Source: Adhaeribacter pallidiroseus | GTDB lineage: Bacteria > Bacteroidota > Bacteroidia > Cytophagales > Hymenobacteraceae | DNA length: 64,000 nucleotides | Assembly (NCBI RefSeq): GCF_003340495.1 | Contig: NZ_QASA01000001.1 | Coordinates: 2,976,001 to 3,040,000 of the forward strand | Direction of reading: 5' to 3' | Notes under the pieces: generated by a model | The model's input: the letters and a program-made list of their open reading frames with translations, nothing else | Told to the model about the DNA's origin: nothing | Database searches by the model: none | Shown: in pieces, positions 47,795 to 57,149 of the stretch | Layout of the letters: each line of letters opens with the position of its first letter | Numbering within the stretch: position 1 is the first letter of the stretch | Made by a program: the position numbers and the translations under genes

Positions 47795-48808
47795 TTACTT
47801 GGCGGTAGACTGGCGTTTAATTAACTTAGATTGCAACACAATATGTTCCATGGGCGCTTGCTCTATACCATTTTCAATCGATTGAAACAACAACGTAGCG
47901 GCTTGGTAGCCCATAGCAAAGGCTGGTTGCGAAATAGTGGATAAGGAAGGATTCAGGAGAGGAGCAATTTCTAAGCTAGAAAAACTGATTATTTTTAAAT
48001 CTTGGGGTATGGCAATACCGGCATCGTGGCAAACGTAATAACTGGCAATAGCCAGGCGCTCTACGGCGGCAAAAGCCCCATTAGGCTTCCATTTTTTAAA
48101 AGCTTGGTTTAAAATCCGGTAGTTTTTTTGGGGATCGTTGCTGCAATCTATTACGAGTTCGTCGCGGTACGGCAGGCGGTGTTTCTGCAAAGCATCTTGG
48201 TAACCCTGCATGCGCATTTTACCAATCGATAAGTTTTTGTGAATCACTAAAAAAGCAATCCGGTCGCAGCCACTTTTAATTAGGTGCTCGGTAGCGGCAA
48301 AACTGCTTTCGTAATCGTTGCTGGTTACCCGGGGCGCTTCAATATCTTCGTAAATGCGATCGAAGAAAACCAAGGGGATATTTTTGCTTTTAAGCCGGTG
48401 CAAATAACGGTGCTCACTCGCCGATTCGCCGGAAACCGACATAATAATGCCATCGGCCCGGCCGTTGTGCAAATCGTTAATAAAGGCTACTTCTTTCTCG
48501 TATTTATCGTAAGTAAGGTAAATTAAAATATGATAGCCTTTTTCGCTGGCTACCTGCTCTAAACCGTTTATAGCCTGCAGAAAAAAATTATTGGCTAACT
48601 CCGGTACAATAACCGCAATGGTTTTACTTTTCCGTTCGCGTAAATTGCTGGCGTAATGGTTGGGCTGGTAATTAAGCTCCCGGGCCATAGCCAAAATCCG
48701 TTCCTTGGTTTCTTTATTAATATCGCTGTTGTTCCGGAAGGCCCGCGAAACGGTAGAAGTAGATAAATTAAGAGCTTTGGCTAATTGCTTGATATTAATG
48801 GATTCCAT
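47795..48808 (-). CDS. LacI-family transcriptional regulator of the starch locus
   Basis: 337 residues from ATG 48808 (ATG 48814 adds two). The N-terminal helix-turn-helix reads INIKQLAKALNLSTSTVSRAF, followed by the hinge helix region (PNHYASNLRERKS). The rest is a periplasmic-binding-protein-like sensor domain (about 60-335) with VIVPELANNFF and ADGIIMSV. Probably represses or activates the adjacent sus genes in response to maltose or a related sugar. This replaces the SusR-type regulator of Bacteroides. A hairpin (CCGGTA / TACCGG, 48825-48840) lies in its own leader. Confidence 0.92.
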   Translation of the reverse strand: MESINIKQLAKALNLSTSTVSRAFRNNSDINKETKERILAMARELNYQPNHYASNLRERKSKTIAVIVPELANNFFLQAINGLEQVASEKGYHILIYLTYDKYEKEVAFINDLHNGRADGIIMSVSGESASEHRYLHRLKSKNIPLVFFDRIYEDIEAPRVTSNDYESSFAATEHLIKSGCDRIAFLVIHKNLSIGKMRMQGYQDALQKHRLPYRDELVIDCSNDPQKNYRILNQAFKKWKPNGAFAAVERLAIASYYVCHDAGIAIPQDLKIISFSSLEIAPLLNPSLSTISQPAFAMGYQAATLLFQSIENGIEQAPMEHIVLQSKLIKRQSTAK

Positions 48809-49090
48809 GTACATTTTCCGGCTGCCGGTAAAAATACCGGAAGAAATGTTTTTCGCAAATTAAACTTTATCAACGCGGGCAATTTAAGTTTGCCAAGCAG
48901 GTAAACTCGCAGGAAATCCGGGCATTTTTAAATTTCGGAAGCTTCAGGAAAAATAATCAGCTGGTTATTTGCAGCCGCGGTCTTGAAATTTCAAAAAAAC
49001 TTTTTCCCGGAGGATTGTTGCTGAATAATCAGTACAAGGTTCTTCAGGTTCCTACCCCTTATAACCATATTCTAACACCGGAAATAATCT

Positions 49091-49579
49091 TTAGTGTAAA
49101 GATGCGGTTGAGTTACTGGCTACCCGGACGTACTTTTCAATGTTTTCGCGGTTTATGCCGGAACTTTCAATTTTCTCGATACCCCGTTGGGTAAGCGTGT
49201 CGTTTTTAATGGTGATCGCAAACGGAAAATCGTGTCCTTCCCAGGCCCGGTCGGAGCAGTACTCCAGGTGTTCGGTGTAGGTATCACCGGCAAAGGTGTA
49301 ACTCCCCCCTCCTGCTGCAAAAACCGCCGCAGAATCCTTGCCTTTTTTTAAATCGTGCTGCAAGAATGAAAAATGGGTATCGTTGATTATTTTAATAAAA
49401 GCAATATTCTTGGTGTAATCGGTTACCGTAGTATCACCTTTTTCGATCAGAGTTCCGGTTACGAGTTGCCAGGTTCCTACCATAGGCTTAGAAGCTGGGA
49501 GTGTTTTAAGTTCAGCGGTATTTTTGGCGCAAGAAATAAGCAACGGACATACGAGCAAGCACAAGTTTTTTAACAGCAT
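49091..49579 (-). CDS. Small lipocalin-like lipoprotein
   Basis: 162 residues from ATG 49579, which places the lipobox LLISCAKN correctly after the hydrophobic stretch. The 5'-extended frame to 49651 adds 24 residues with no signal character. The mature part MVGTWQLVTGTLIEKGD... and ...IKIINDTHFSFLQHD is beta-rich and resembles the lipocalin-like DUF4488 group. Function unknown. It lies upstream of lacI on the same strand, with 282 bp between. Confidence 0.65.
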   Translation of the reverse strand: MLLKNLCLLVCPLLISCAKNTAELKTLPASKPMVGTWQLVTGTLIEKGDTTVTDYTKNIAFIKIINDTHFSFLQHDLKKGKDSAAVFAAGGGSYTFAGDTYTEHLEYCSDRAWEGHDFPFAITIKNDTLTQRGIEKIESSGINRENIEKYVRVASNSTASLH

Positions 49580-49651
49580 GAGTGGGTAGTAAGCAGAAGA
49601 TGAATAATGGATATTTTGGCGTAAAATAAGGGAATTAACGCAAACATTCAA

Positions 49652-50383
49652 CCGGTTCTTTTATTATAAAACCAGCTCTGTTTTAATTTAAAATTTAATG
49701 GCGAACCAACAATAATTCTATTGTTTGCAGAGCTTCGATTAAATAACATCCGGATTGCAGCGAAAGCAAGCCCTGGTACTGCTTAAGGTGAACCACGTAC
49801 CGGTAATCCCACTTGTTATTCTAAAAATCAGGCAAATGCTAAGGCAACAATGAGGGAACTCTTTGCTTAGATAGTGTTTACAAGTAATTTTCGGCATAGC
49901 CATTGGTACGTATAGCCATACATGCACTAGTCGAAAGATTTAGCCGCAAGGTGAAATAACAGTTTCCTCCATCAAACACCTAAATTATTATTTTTTCTCC
50001 AGTCCGTCCCAAAACTATTACAGTATCCATTCATCTAAATTTCTTTTTGCCTTTATCATTTAGATAAAGAACGCATTGAATTTTATACTTTCTAAATTCT
50101 TTAAATTGATTTATATTCATCTAAAGCAATCTCCTGCTTTTCCATAAAATCTAGAAATCTTATTCGTTCTTGTTCACTTTTGTTTTGAACGGCTGTTTTT
50201 AAAATTTTGCTCATTTAGTTTGGATTGGGGTAGCACTTTCAAAATAAACAGACCTACTTTTTTATCTTTGCCCCTTTGTTGAACAATAACCTGGCTGCTT
50301 AGGCATTTAGCTGTACAACAGAAATTATGTTTTCATTACTACTGCCGTAAGAAAATGAGGCTGTCTATTAAGATCTAATCTTG
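49652..50383. other. Long intergenic region with a possible gene remnant and an orphan promoter
   Basis: About 730 bp. It holds a possible 37-residue minus-strand ORF (50101-50214) and a TATCTTTG box (50263-50270) pointing right although no plus-strand gene follows for more than 1 kb. The frames covering 49739-49927 have no coding look. Confidence 0.4.
50101..50214 (-). CDS. Possible very small ORF or gene fragment
   Basis: ATG at 50214 opens 37 codons: MSKILKTAVQNKSEQERI..., then FLDFMEKQEIALDEYKSI, ending at TAA 50103-50101. Charged and helical. Beyond the stop, other frames keep some protein-like sequence, which suggests a frame-disrupted remnant. No family recognised. Confidence 0.25.
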   Translation of the reverse strand: MSKILKTAVQNKSEQERIRFLDFMEKQEIALDEYKSI

Positions 50384-51340
50384 TTAAGACTTAACTAATT
50401 TTTCCTTTTTGATAGTAATCAGCAAAATGCCGCTTAATACCACGCCGGTTCCGATTAATTGTACCAATGAAACGGTTTCGCCTAAAAACAAAAAAGCCAG
50501 CAAAATAGTGGATATCGGACCCACGCTACCAATAATGGCGGCGTTTCCCGCTCCAACCAGCCGGATTCCTTCGGCAATTAGGTACGACGGAACCACTGTA
50601 GCCACAATGGCCATTAAGACGCTATAACCGTATACCGCCGGTGCGTAATTTAATAACTGGGCTCCACCGTGATTAATCAGGTAGTGGCTAAATACCCCAA
50701 GCGCCGCCACCGACATAGCATACGAATTAAACCGCACCGACCCAAATCGGGGAATAAGAATGCCGCTTCCCATTAAATAAAGGGCATACGTAACCGCACT
50801 GGCAAAAACCAACAAACCGCCTTTTAACAAATGTTTACTATTTTGTACTTCTACATCGCCGAGAAGCACCAGCAATACGCCGGAGTACGTGAGGGCTAAA
50901 GCAAGGTATTGACTTTGCGTGATTTTTTTACCTAAAAACACCCGGGAGAACACAACCACCAAAGTTGGGTAAACAAATAAAATCAGGCGTTCCAAACCAG
51001 CCGTAATGTATTGCAGACCCATAAAATCGAATAAACTGGCCAGATAGTAGCCCATTAATCCGTAAAACGCTAATAAGAGGTAATTTTTAACACTAACCGG
51101 CACCGCCGGCACTTCTTTATGGCGCGAAAAAAAAGCAATTAACAGAAAAAATGGCAGTGAAAACAACATACGTAAAGCCAACAACGAAACCGAATCGATG
51201 TGGTACTGGTAAGCTAATTTCACAATTACGGCTTTCGAAGAAAAACAAACTGCTCCTAATAAAACAATGAGCGCCCCGGCTAACTGCTTGCTATCAAGCT
51301 TGGTCTTAACGGGTTTATTTAACGTCAGGGGAGTTTTCAT
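50384..51340 (-). CDS. EamA-family (DMT) permease
   Basis: 318 residues with ten hydrophobic segments arranged as two EamA halves (about 22-150 and 165-310). Typical features are GAVCFSSKAVIVKL at the start and GSVGPISTILLAFLFLGETVS near the end of the second half. Inner-membrane metabolite exporter of unknown substrate. Single gene. Confidence 0.9.
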   Translation of the reverse strand: MKTPLTLNKPVKTKLDSKQLAGALIVLLGAVCFSSKAVIVKLAYQYHIDSVSLLALRMLFSLPFFLLIAFFSRHKEVPAVPVSVKNYLLLAFYGLMGYYLASLFDFMGLQYITAGLERLILFVYPTLVVVFSRVFLGKKITQSQYLALALTYSGVLLVLLGDVEVQNSKHLLKGGLLVFASAVTYALYLMGSGILIPRFGSVRFNSYAMSVAALGVFSHYLINHGGAQLLNYAPAVYGYSVLMAIVATVVPSYLIAEGIRLVGAGNAAIIGSVGPISTILLAFLFLGETVSLVQLIGTGVVLSGILLITIKKEKLVKS

Positions 51341-51619
51341 CGTATTACAAAAAGAGTAAAGAATTTAAAAAATCGGGGTGTGTAAATGTAAGCAGCCGGG
51401 CTGGTAACTCCAACCTCGCCCTCCAGGCAACCATCCGGTGGAAGCCTAAGCTGGTGCGTATCAATTTAAGTGGCTGAACTTTGTAATGGCAGAATGAAAA
51501 CTTTGCTAACCTGCCTTTCCCGAAAAAGAAAACGAATTAATAACCTTCCGGAGCCGGAAGAGTTAAATGAAAAGATATACGACCTTTATCTACTAAAAAC
51601 CCTAAGTCAGTTATAATAT

Positions 51620-52873
51620 ATGAAAAAAATGAATAAGCTTTTATTGGTTAGTTTACTACTGATGTTTGGTTTTCTGGCCATTTTGGAAGCCCGCCAGAAT
51701 AAGCAAAGTGCCTCCGGGGCTTTGTTCCGGGTAAAAAACCCCGGTAATGCTATTCCTAAAGATAAAGCCGCGGCTAATGTGCAATTAAAAGTAGCATTTC
51801 CAAATCTTACTTTTGAGATGCCGGTGGAGTTTGTGAGTCCTGACGATGGTACCAATCGGAACTTTGTGATTGCCCAGGAAGGGGTGATTCACGTGTTTCC
51901 GAATAACCCCGGCGTAAAAACCACTCAGAAATTTTTAGATATCACGAGCAAAGTGGTAAGTGGCGGCGAACGCGGTTTGCTGGGCCTAGCTTTTCATCCG
52001 GAATTTAAAAAAAATGGTTATTTCTACGTGAACTACACCCGGGGTAAAGATTTAGAAACGGCCATTTCCCGGTTTCAGGTAAGTAAAAGTAACCCTAACC
52101 AGGCCGACCCAGCTTCGGAAGTGGTATTGCTGACTTATGAGCAACCATTTAGTAATCACAACGGCGGCAAAGTAGCTTTCGGCAACGATGGTTATTTGTA
52201 CATTGCGGCCGGCGATGGCGGCAGCGGCGGCGACCCGCACAACAACGGCCAGAATAAAGCCAGCTTACTGGGTAAAATTTTGCGGATAGACGTGAACAAA
52301 CCCGCGGGTAATTTAAAATATTCCATTCCGGCTGATAATCCGTTTAAAGGCAATAAAGAAGGCTTCCGGGAAGAAATTTACGCCTACGGCTTGCGCAACC
52401 CCTGGCGGTTTAGCTTTGATAAAACTACCGGTAATTTATGGGCCGGCGATGTTGGTCAGAATAAAATTGAAGAAGTAGATATTGTAAAAAACGGTCAGAA
52501 TTACGGCTGGCGCGTAATGGAAGCCAACGAGTGTTTCAAACCCGAAGACTGCGACAAAACGGGTTACGCCTTACCGGTGCATTCGTATCAGCAGGGCATG
52601 GACACGGGTAAATCTATAACCGGCGGGCACGTATACCGCGGCAAAAAACTAGCGGCTCTCAAAGGCAAATACATTTACGGCGATTACGTAACCGGCAACA
52701 TCTGGACGTTAACTCCCCAGGCGAATGGAAAATACGAAAATGCGGCTTTAATGAAATTAGACGGTAACATTTCTTCGTTCGGCGAAGATGCCAATAATGA
52801 ATTATACGTGTGCTCGTACGGTGATGGTAAAATTTACACCTTTACCGCAGTTAATGCCCAAGCTGCTAAATAA
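51620..52873 (+). CDS. PQQ-dependent sugar dehydrogenase (soluble GDH/aldose type)
   Basis: 417 residues. Signal peptide or anchor in the first 25 residues (ATG 51629 is an alternative start). Six-bladed GSDH propeller with GGERGLLGLAFHPEF, HNGGKVAFGNDGYLYIAAGDGG and YAYGLRNPWRFSFD, all typical of the family that oxidises aldoses to lactones using PQQ. Periplasmic. It faces a convergent SMP-30/gluconolactonase lipoprotein gene, so the two could act in sequence. No PQQ synthesis genes are present here, so the cofactor must come from elsewhere. Confidence 0.85.
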   Translation: MKKMNKLLLVSLLLMFGFLAILEARQNKQSASGALFRVKNPGNAIPKDKAAANVQLKVAFPNLTFEMPVEFVSPDDGTNRNFVIAQEGVIHVFPNNPGVKTTQKFLDITSKVVSGGERGLLGLAFHPEFKKNGYFYVNYTRGKDLETAISRFQVSKSNPNQADPASEVVLLTYEQPFSNHNGGKVAFGNDGYLYIAAGDGGSGGDPHNNGQNKASLLGKILRIDVNKPAGNLKYSIPADNPFKGNKEGFREEIYAYGLRNPWRFSFDKTTGNLWAGDVGQNKIEEVDIVKNGQNYGWRVMEANECFKPEDCDKTGYALPVHSYQQGMDTGKSITGGHVYRGKKLAALKGKYIYGDYVTGNIWTLTPQANGKYENAALMKLDGNISSFGEDANNELYVCSYGDGKIYTFTAVNAQAAK

Positions 52874-52898
52874 AATGGGCAAATACCCCCTTAAACAC

Positions 52899-52927
52899 AG
52901 GAGTCGCCGATCAGCGACTCCTTTTTT
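52899..52927 (+). terminator. Rho-independent terminator after the sugar dehydrogenase gene
   Basis: Stem AGGAGTCGC / GCGACTCCT with loop CGATCA, followed by six T. Confidence 0.88.
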
Positions 52928-53053
52928 ATGACGTTACAGTAAGTTTTTTAAATTTCAAGGCCTTTACCGAATTATCCTATCTAATCAGATGAGATGGTTT
53001 TCCTTATTACTTCAGGCGATAACGTCTTGTCAGTACCAGTTCTAATAACTTTA

Positions 53054-54109
53054 TTACTTGATTTTCACCCGCATTAAATACATGTGCGCCGTGATGTACA
53101 ACACACTTTGGTCGGGGTTAAAGGCGCAGTTTGCGGTGGATTGCCCGGTTTTGATAGTACCGAGATGTTTGCCTTCCGGCGAAAAAATTAAAACACCGCC
53201 GGGACCGGTGGCAAACAAAACGCCGTTCTGGGCAACTTTTAAGCCATCCGGATTGCCCGGTTCTTTTTGCAGCATGGCGGTAGCGTCGAAAAATACCCGG
53301 CCGTTGGCGATACTGCCATCGGGCTGCACATCATAAGCCATCCAAATAGCGCGCTTCGGATCGGAATTAGCGATATACAACGTTTTTTCGTCCGGCGAAA
53401 AAGCCAGTCCGTTGGGGCGGCTCAGTTCTTTGGTTAATAAATGCACGGTTCCGTCAGGAGTTACCCGGTAAACGCCTTGGTACGGCAGTTCTTTGGCCGG
53501 ATCGTCCATGTTTTTTTCTAAGCCGTACGGCGGATCGGTAAAGTATAAATCCCCGTTACTTTTGTAAACCGCATCATTCGGACTATTCAGTTTTTTTCCT
53601 TCGTAGCGGTCAGCAATAGTGAAAAACTTGGGAACCGGAGCATCTAACGGGGCATCCAGGCGGGCCATGCGCCGGTCGCCGTGCTGGCAAAGCACCAGGC
53701 GGCCTTCTTTATCTAAAATTAAACCATTGGAGCCCACTTCGCCCCCGCGCGGAATGGTGCCGGTATAACCCGATGGTTTTAGATACACTTCTAAGCCGGA
53801 TTTTTCGGTCCACTGGTAGATCGTGTTGGGCGGTATGTCACAAAATATTAGCTTATTCTCCTGAGGTAACCATAACGGACCTTCCGACCAGGTAAATCCT
53901 TTGGCCAGAATTTCAATTTTGGCACCCGGTTTAATTATCTGGTCCAGAGCATTATCAAACTTTTCAATGGTTCCGGTGGTGGTAATTGGTGTTTGCGACA
54001 TAGGGGTAGCACTGGTTGGAGGGATAGTGGCGGCTTTCTCGCGTTGTTGGCACGAGAAGGTTAAACCCGTGAATAAGAATACTACTACAATATAAGTTAC
54101 AGTTCGCAA
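53054..54109 (-). CDS. SMP-30/gluconolactonase-family lipoprotein
   Basis: 351 residues from a TTG start (an in-frame TAA lies four codons upstream, so no ATG is available). The signal ends GLTFSCQQ, a lipobox. After a Thr/Pro-rich linker the SGL propeller runs from about 60 to the end. It has ILAKGFTWSEGPLWLP (metal-binding Glu), KLNSPNDAVYKSNGDLYFTDPPYG and LSRPNGLAFSPDEK (Asn/Asp ligands). Members hydrolyse sugar lactones. It is convergent with the PQQ sugar dehydrogenase and may open the lactone made there. Confidence 0.87.
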   Translation of the reverse strand: MRTVTYIVVVFLFTGLTFSCQQREKAATIPPTSATPMSQTPITTTGTIEKFDNALDQIIKPGAKIEILAKGFTWSEGPLWLPQENKLIFCDIPPNTIYQWTEKSGLEVYLKPSGYTGTIPRGGEVGSNGLILDKEGRLVLCQHGDRRMARLDAPLDAPVPKFFTIADRYEGKKLNSPNDAVYKSNGDLYFTDPPYGLEKNMDDPAKELPYQGVYRVTPDGTVHLLTKELSRPNGLAFSPDEKTLYIANSDPKRAIWMAYDVQPDGSIANGRVFFDATAMLQKEPGNPDGLKVAQNGVLFATGPGGVLIFSPEGKHLGTIKTGQSTANCAFNPDQSVLYITAHMYLMRVKIK

Positions 54110-54990
54110 GGTGTTAGCTATTTAGGGTAGAGCGATAGATCGTTTTTTAAAATTTCACTTTCTACTAAGCCGTTGCCAAAGCAAGGGCAGCGCCGGGTAG
54201 AACAAGCGCTACTTTCATTTTCTACTTGCCATCACTTTCTAAAATAAAAACAAGCAAAGTATTCTATAAAACAATAACCGGATAAGAAAGCTGAGTAATA
54301 ATAAGGATTTCTGGATTAACATGCTGTGCTAAGTTTCCGGAAGACCTGAAAAATAACGTGTTGCCATGTATTCTGGGTTATGATTAATTTCATTAAAGTA
54401 CCAACCTGATTTCTCTGGCTTGCATTTAGGAAGCTTTCAAAACCGAGATTTAAAATTTAAATTCTGAAAATTAAAAAAATTGGTTTATCGAATGAGAACC
54501 AGCAAAACTAGGGAGTACTACGTATTTCATCACCGCTAATTGCCTACTAACTTTACAGAACAAAAGGTTTAGTTACAAAATGAAATTGGAATAATAGCAA
54601 TAGTAATTAATTATATAGAATTATTAAAAGAAAAAATAGTTTTATAACGGCAACCTATTTTTATATTTCTTATATTTGATTTTGTAGTGACAATCCTAAG
54701 ACTGGGTGTCCTTGATTATTCTAGTTGCAAATCCTTTTTTATTACAAGTTATTCCTAATACTTTTTAGACCTATAAGCCCGGTCTATTAGGTTAATACAT
54801 ACTTGTTGCATCCCGTATTTGGTTGTTGTACTCCGTTATTTAAATGCTTTTCCAGGAGTATTTATTAGGTGATATAGCTTTTTACAATAAAATACATGCT
54901 GCGCTGAGTGCCATTCTACCCGCTTGCCCGGACTTCTTTGCCGGGAGTTGGTTGTTACAACATTTCACTTTTACTAACTAAACCCAATCT
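54110..54990. other. Long intergenic region before the GloVer-repeat gene
   Basis: About 880 bp, AT-rich. A candidate -7 box TATATTTG sits at 54671-54678 without a clear -33 partner, which would leave a leader of about 300 nt. No ORF with coding character and no recognised RNA. Confidence 0.4.
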
Positions 54991-57072
54991 ATGCAGACAC
55001 ATTTAAACAAACCCATTTTTTTAAATTTTACGACCCGGTACGCCGTACCCCGACTGGTTTTTACTAATCGTTATAGCCAAAAATCCCGGCTAACAGCTGT
55101 GGCTATTCTTAGCTTGTACTGGCTGTTGGCCGCTTTTGGGCCCGCTTACGCCCAGGAAGAATTAGTAGGACTTACCTCCAACGGCGGCCCCCAGGGAAAA
55201 GGCACTTTATTTTCAATGAAAACTACCGGCGCTAATTACTCCATTATTAAAGGCTTTGCCGACTGGGGTAAAAATCCGGAAGGAAGTTTAACCAAAGGCA
55301 GCGATGGTAATTTTTACGGCCTTACTTCGCTCGGCGGCACGTATAATTACGGAACCGTTTTTAAAATTACGCCGTCCGGGGCCGTTACGGTTTTGCATCA
55401 ATTTGATCTTAATACCACCGGTGGGTATCCCAAGGGCAGTTTAGTAAAGGGTGCCGATGGCAACCTTTACGGCATGACCAGTTCGGGTAGCCCCAATAGT
55501 TACGGCAACATTTTTAAAATTTCGCCGGCGGGTGTTTTCACCATCATCAAAAACTTTAACAGTCCTACTGACGGTGGCCGGCCCAACGGTCATTTGATCA
55601 TTGCGAAAGATGGCAATTTTTACGGTACCACTTACAGCGGCGGAGCGTATGGCTACGGCACTATTTTTAAGTTAACCCCGGGCGGTACTTTCACCGTGTT
55701 AAAATCTTTTGATTACACCAACGATGGTGGTAATTCTTACGGGAGCCTGGTACAAGGAAAAGACGATAGTTTTTACGGCATGACGTACTGGGGTGGAACC
55801 TACAAATTCGGCACTATCTATAAAATAACGCCGGCCGGTAAATTTACGGTGCTACGGCATTTACAGACCGAAGACGGCATTTATCCGCAAGGCAACAACT
55901 TAGTATCGGCCACCGATGGCCATTTGTATGGCACGCTGCCCCGCGGAGGAGCTAATTACGTAGGCACAATTTTTAAAATTACCACCAGCGGTTCTTTTAA
56001 CGTCATTCATCATTTAGAGAATAAACAAGGCAGCAACCCTATTGGTAGTTTAGTACAAGGCCCTGATGGCGCTTTATACGGTATGGGCTATTACGGCGGC
56101 GCTAACGGCGATGGCTCGGTTTTTAAAATTACAACCAAAGGCACGCTTTCTGTTTTATATTCTTTTACCAAAATCAATGACGGCGCCCATCCGAACGGCA
56201 CTTTGTTTCGCCACAACGACGGTAATTTTTACGGGATGACCTTTGAAGGTGGTAAAAACTTGTTCGGTACTATCTTTAAAATAACCCCCACTGGCACCTT
56301 TACGGTACTCAACAGTTTGAACGGCGGCTCTACGGGCAACGCACCCCAGGAAAGTGTTATTCTGGCGAAAGATGGAGCATACTATGGTACTACCCGCGAA
56401 GGAGGCATCTATAATCAAGGGACCATTTTTAAAGTATGCGGCGGCATTTACACGGTACTCCGGTCATTAAATAAAAACACCGACGGCAGTGAACCGCTGG
56501 GCAGCCTGGTGCAGGGTACCGATGGTAATTTTTACGGAACAACCTCTCAAGGGGGTGCCACCGGAGCAGGTACTATTTTTAAAATTACTCCCGGCGGATC
56601 CTATACCGTATTACGTCATTTAAAAACCGCCGAGGGCAGCAATCCGCAAGGTGGTTTAACCCAAGGCAAAGACGGTAACTTTTACGGCCTGGCTCAATAT
56701 GGCGGAGCTCAGAACGGCGGCACTATTTTTAAAATAACACCTGCTGGTGCATTTACTATTCTGTGGAATTTAGAAGCCACCGCCGATGGTCGCTACCCGG
56801 CCGGTAATTTAGTGCAAGGCGCCGATGGCCACTTTTATGGCACCACCAGTACCAGCGGCATGTATAATTACGGCACTATTTTTAAAATTTCGCCCACCGG
56901 AGCCTTTAAAGTATTACGCCATTTGCAGATTATTGCCGACGGAAGTTCCCCGCTGGGTAGCCTTACTTTGGGCAAAGACGGTAACCTCTACGGTACCACT
57001 AGTTCCGGGGCAGCAGTTCTTACGACGGCGCCATTTTTAAAATTACACCAACCGGCAGTTATTCCGTATTAA
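54991..57072 (+). CDS. GloVer-repeat surface protein, N-terminal part (frameshifted)
   Basis: 693 codons. Signal region to about residue 55, ending AYAQ. Then twelve tandem repeats of about 50 residues, each containing GTIFKITPxG and DGNFYGTT-like strings: the GloVer repeat of choice-of-anchor proteins, probably a beta-propeller or fibre. At the G-run 57007-57010 the frame changes and ends in a short false tail (…FLKLHQPAVIPY). Adding one G would restore GGSSSYDGAIFKITPTG and join this frame to the next CDS, giving one protein of about 1192 residues. Real mutation, phase variation or assembly error are all possible. Confidence 0.75.
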   Translation: MQTHLNKPIFLNFTTRYAVPRLVFTNRYSQKSRLTAVAILSLYWLLAAFGPAYAQEELVGLTSNGGPQGKGTLFSMKTTGANYSIIKGFADWGKNPEGSLTKGSDGNFYGLTSLGGTYNYGTVFKITPSGAVTVLHQFDLNTTGGYPKGSLVKGADGNLYGMTSSGSPNSYGNIFKISPAGVFTIIKNFNSPTDGGRPNGHLIIAKDGNFYGTTYSGGAYGYGTIFKLTPGGTFTVLKSFDYTNDGGNSYGSLVQGKDDSFYGMTYWGGTYKFGTIYKITPAGKFTVLRHLQTEDGIYPQGNNLVSATDGHLYGTLPRGGANYVGTIFKITTSGSFNVIHHLENKQGSNPIGSLVQGPDGALYGMGYYGGANGDGSVFKITTKGTLSVLYSFTKINDGAHPNGTLFRHNDGNFYGMTFEGGKNLFGTIFKITPTGTFTVLNSLNGGSTGNAPQESVILAKDGAYYGTTREGGIYNQGTIFKVCGGIYTVLRSLNKNTDGSEPLGSLVQGTDGNFYGTTSQGGATGAGTIFKITPGGSYTVLRHLKTAEGSNPQGGLTQGKDGNFYGLAQYGGAQNGGTIFKITPAGAFTILWNLEATADGRYPAGNLVQGADGHFYGTTSTSGMYNYGTIFKISPTGAFKVLRHLQIIADGSSPLGSLTLGKDGNLYGTTSSGAAVLTTAPFLKLHQPAVIPY

Positions 57073-57149
57073 AACGTTTATCGGGTGATATTGATGGCCA
57101 AACCCCCACCGGCAATCTGGTTCAAGCTTCCGATGGGAATTTTTACGGA

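Noticed and set aside
49739-49927. 62-codon minus-strand frame in the 49.7 kb gap
   Set aside because: Composition (many Cys, Ile, Thr) is unlike the genes around it and no motif is visible.
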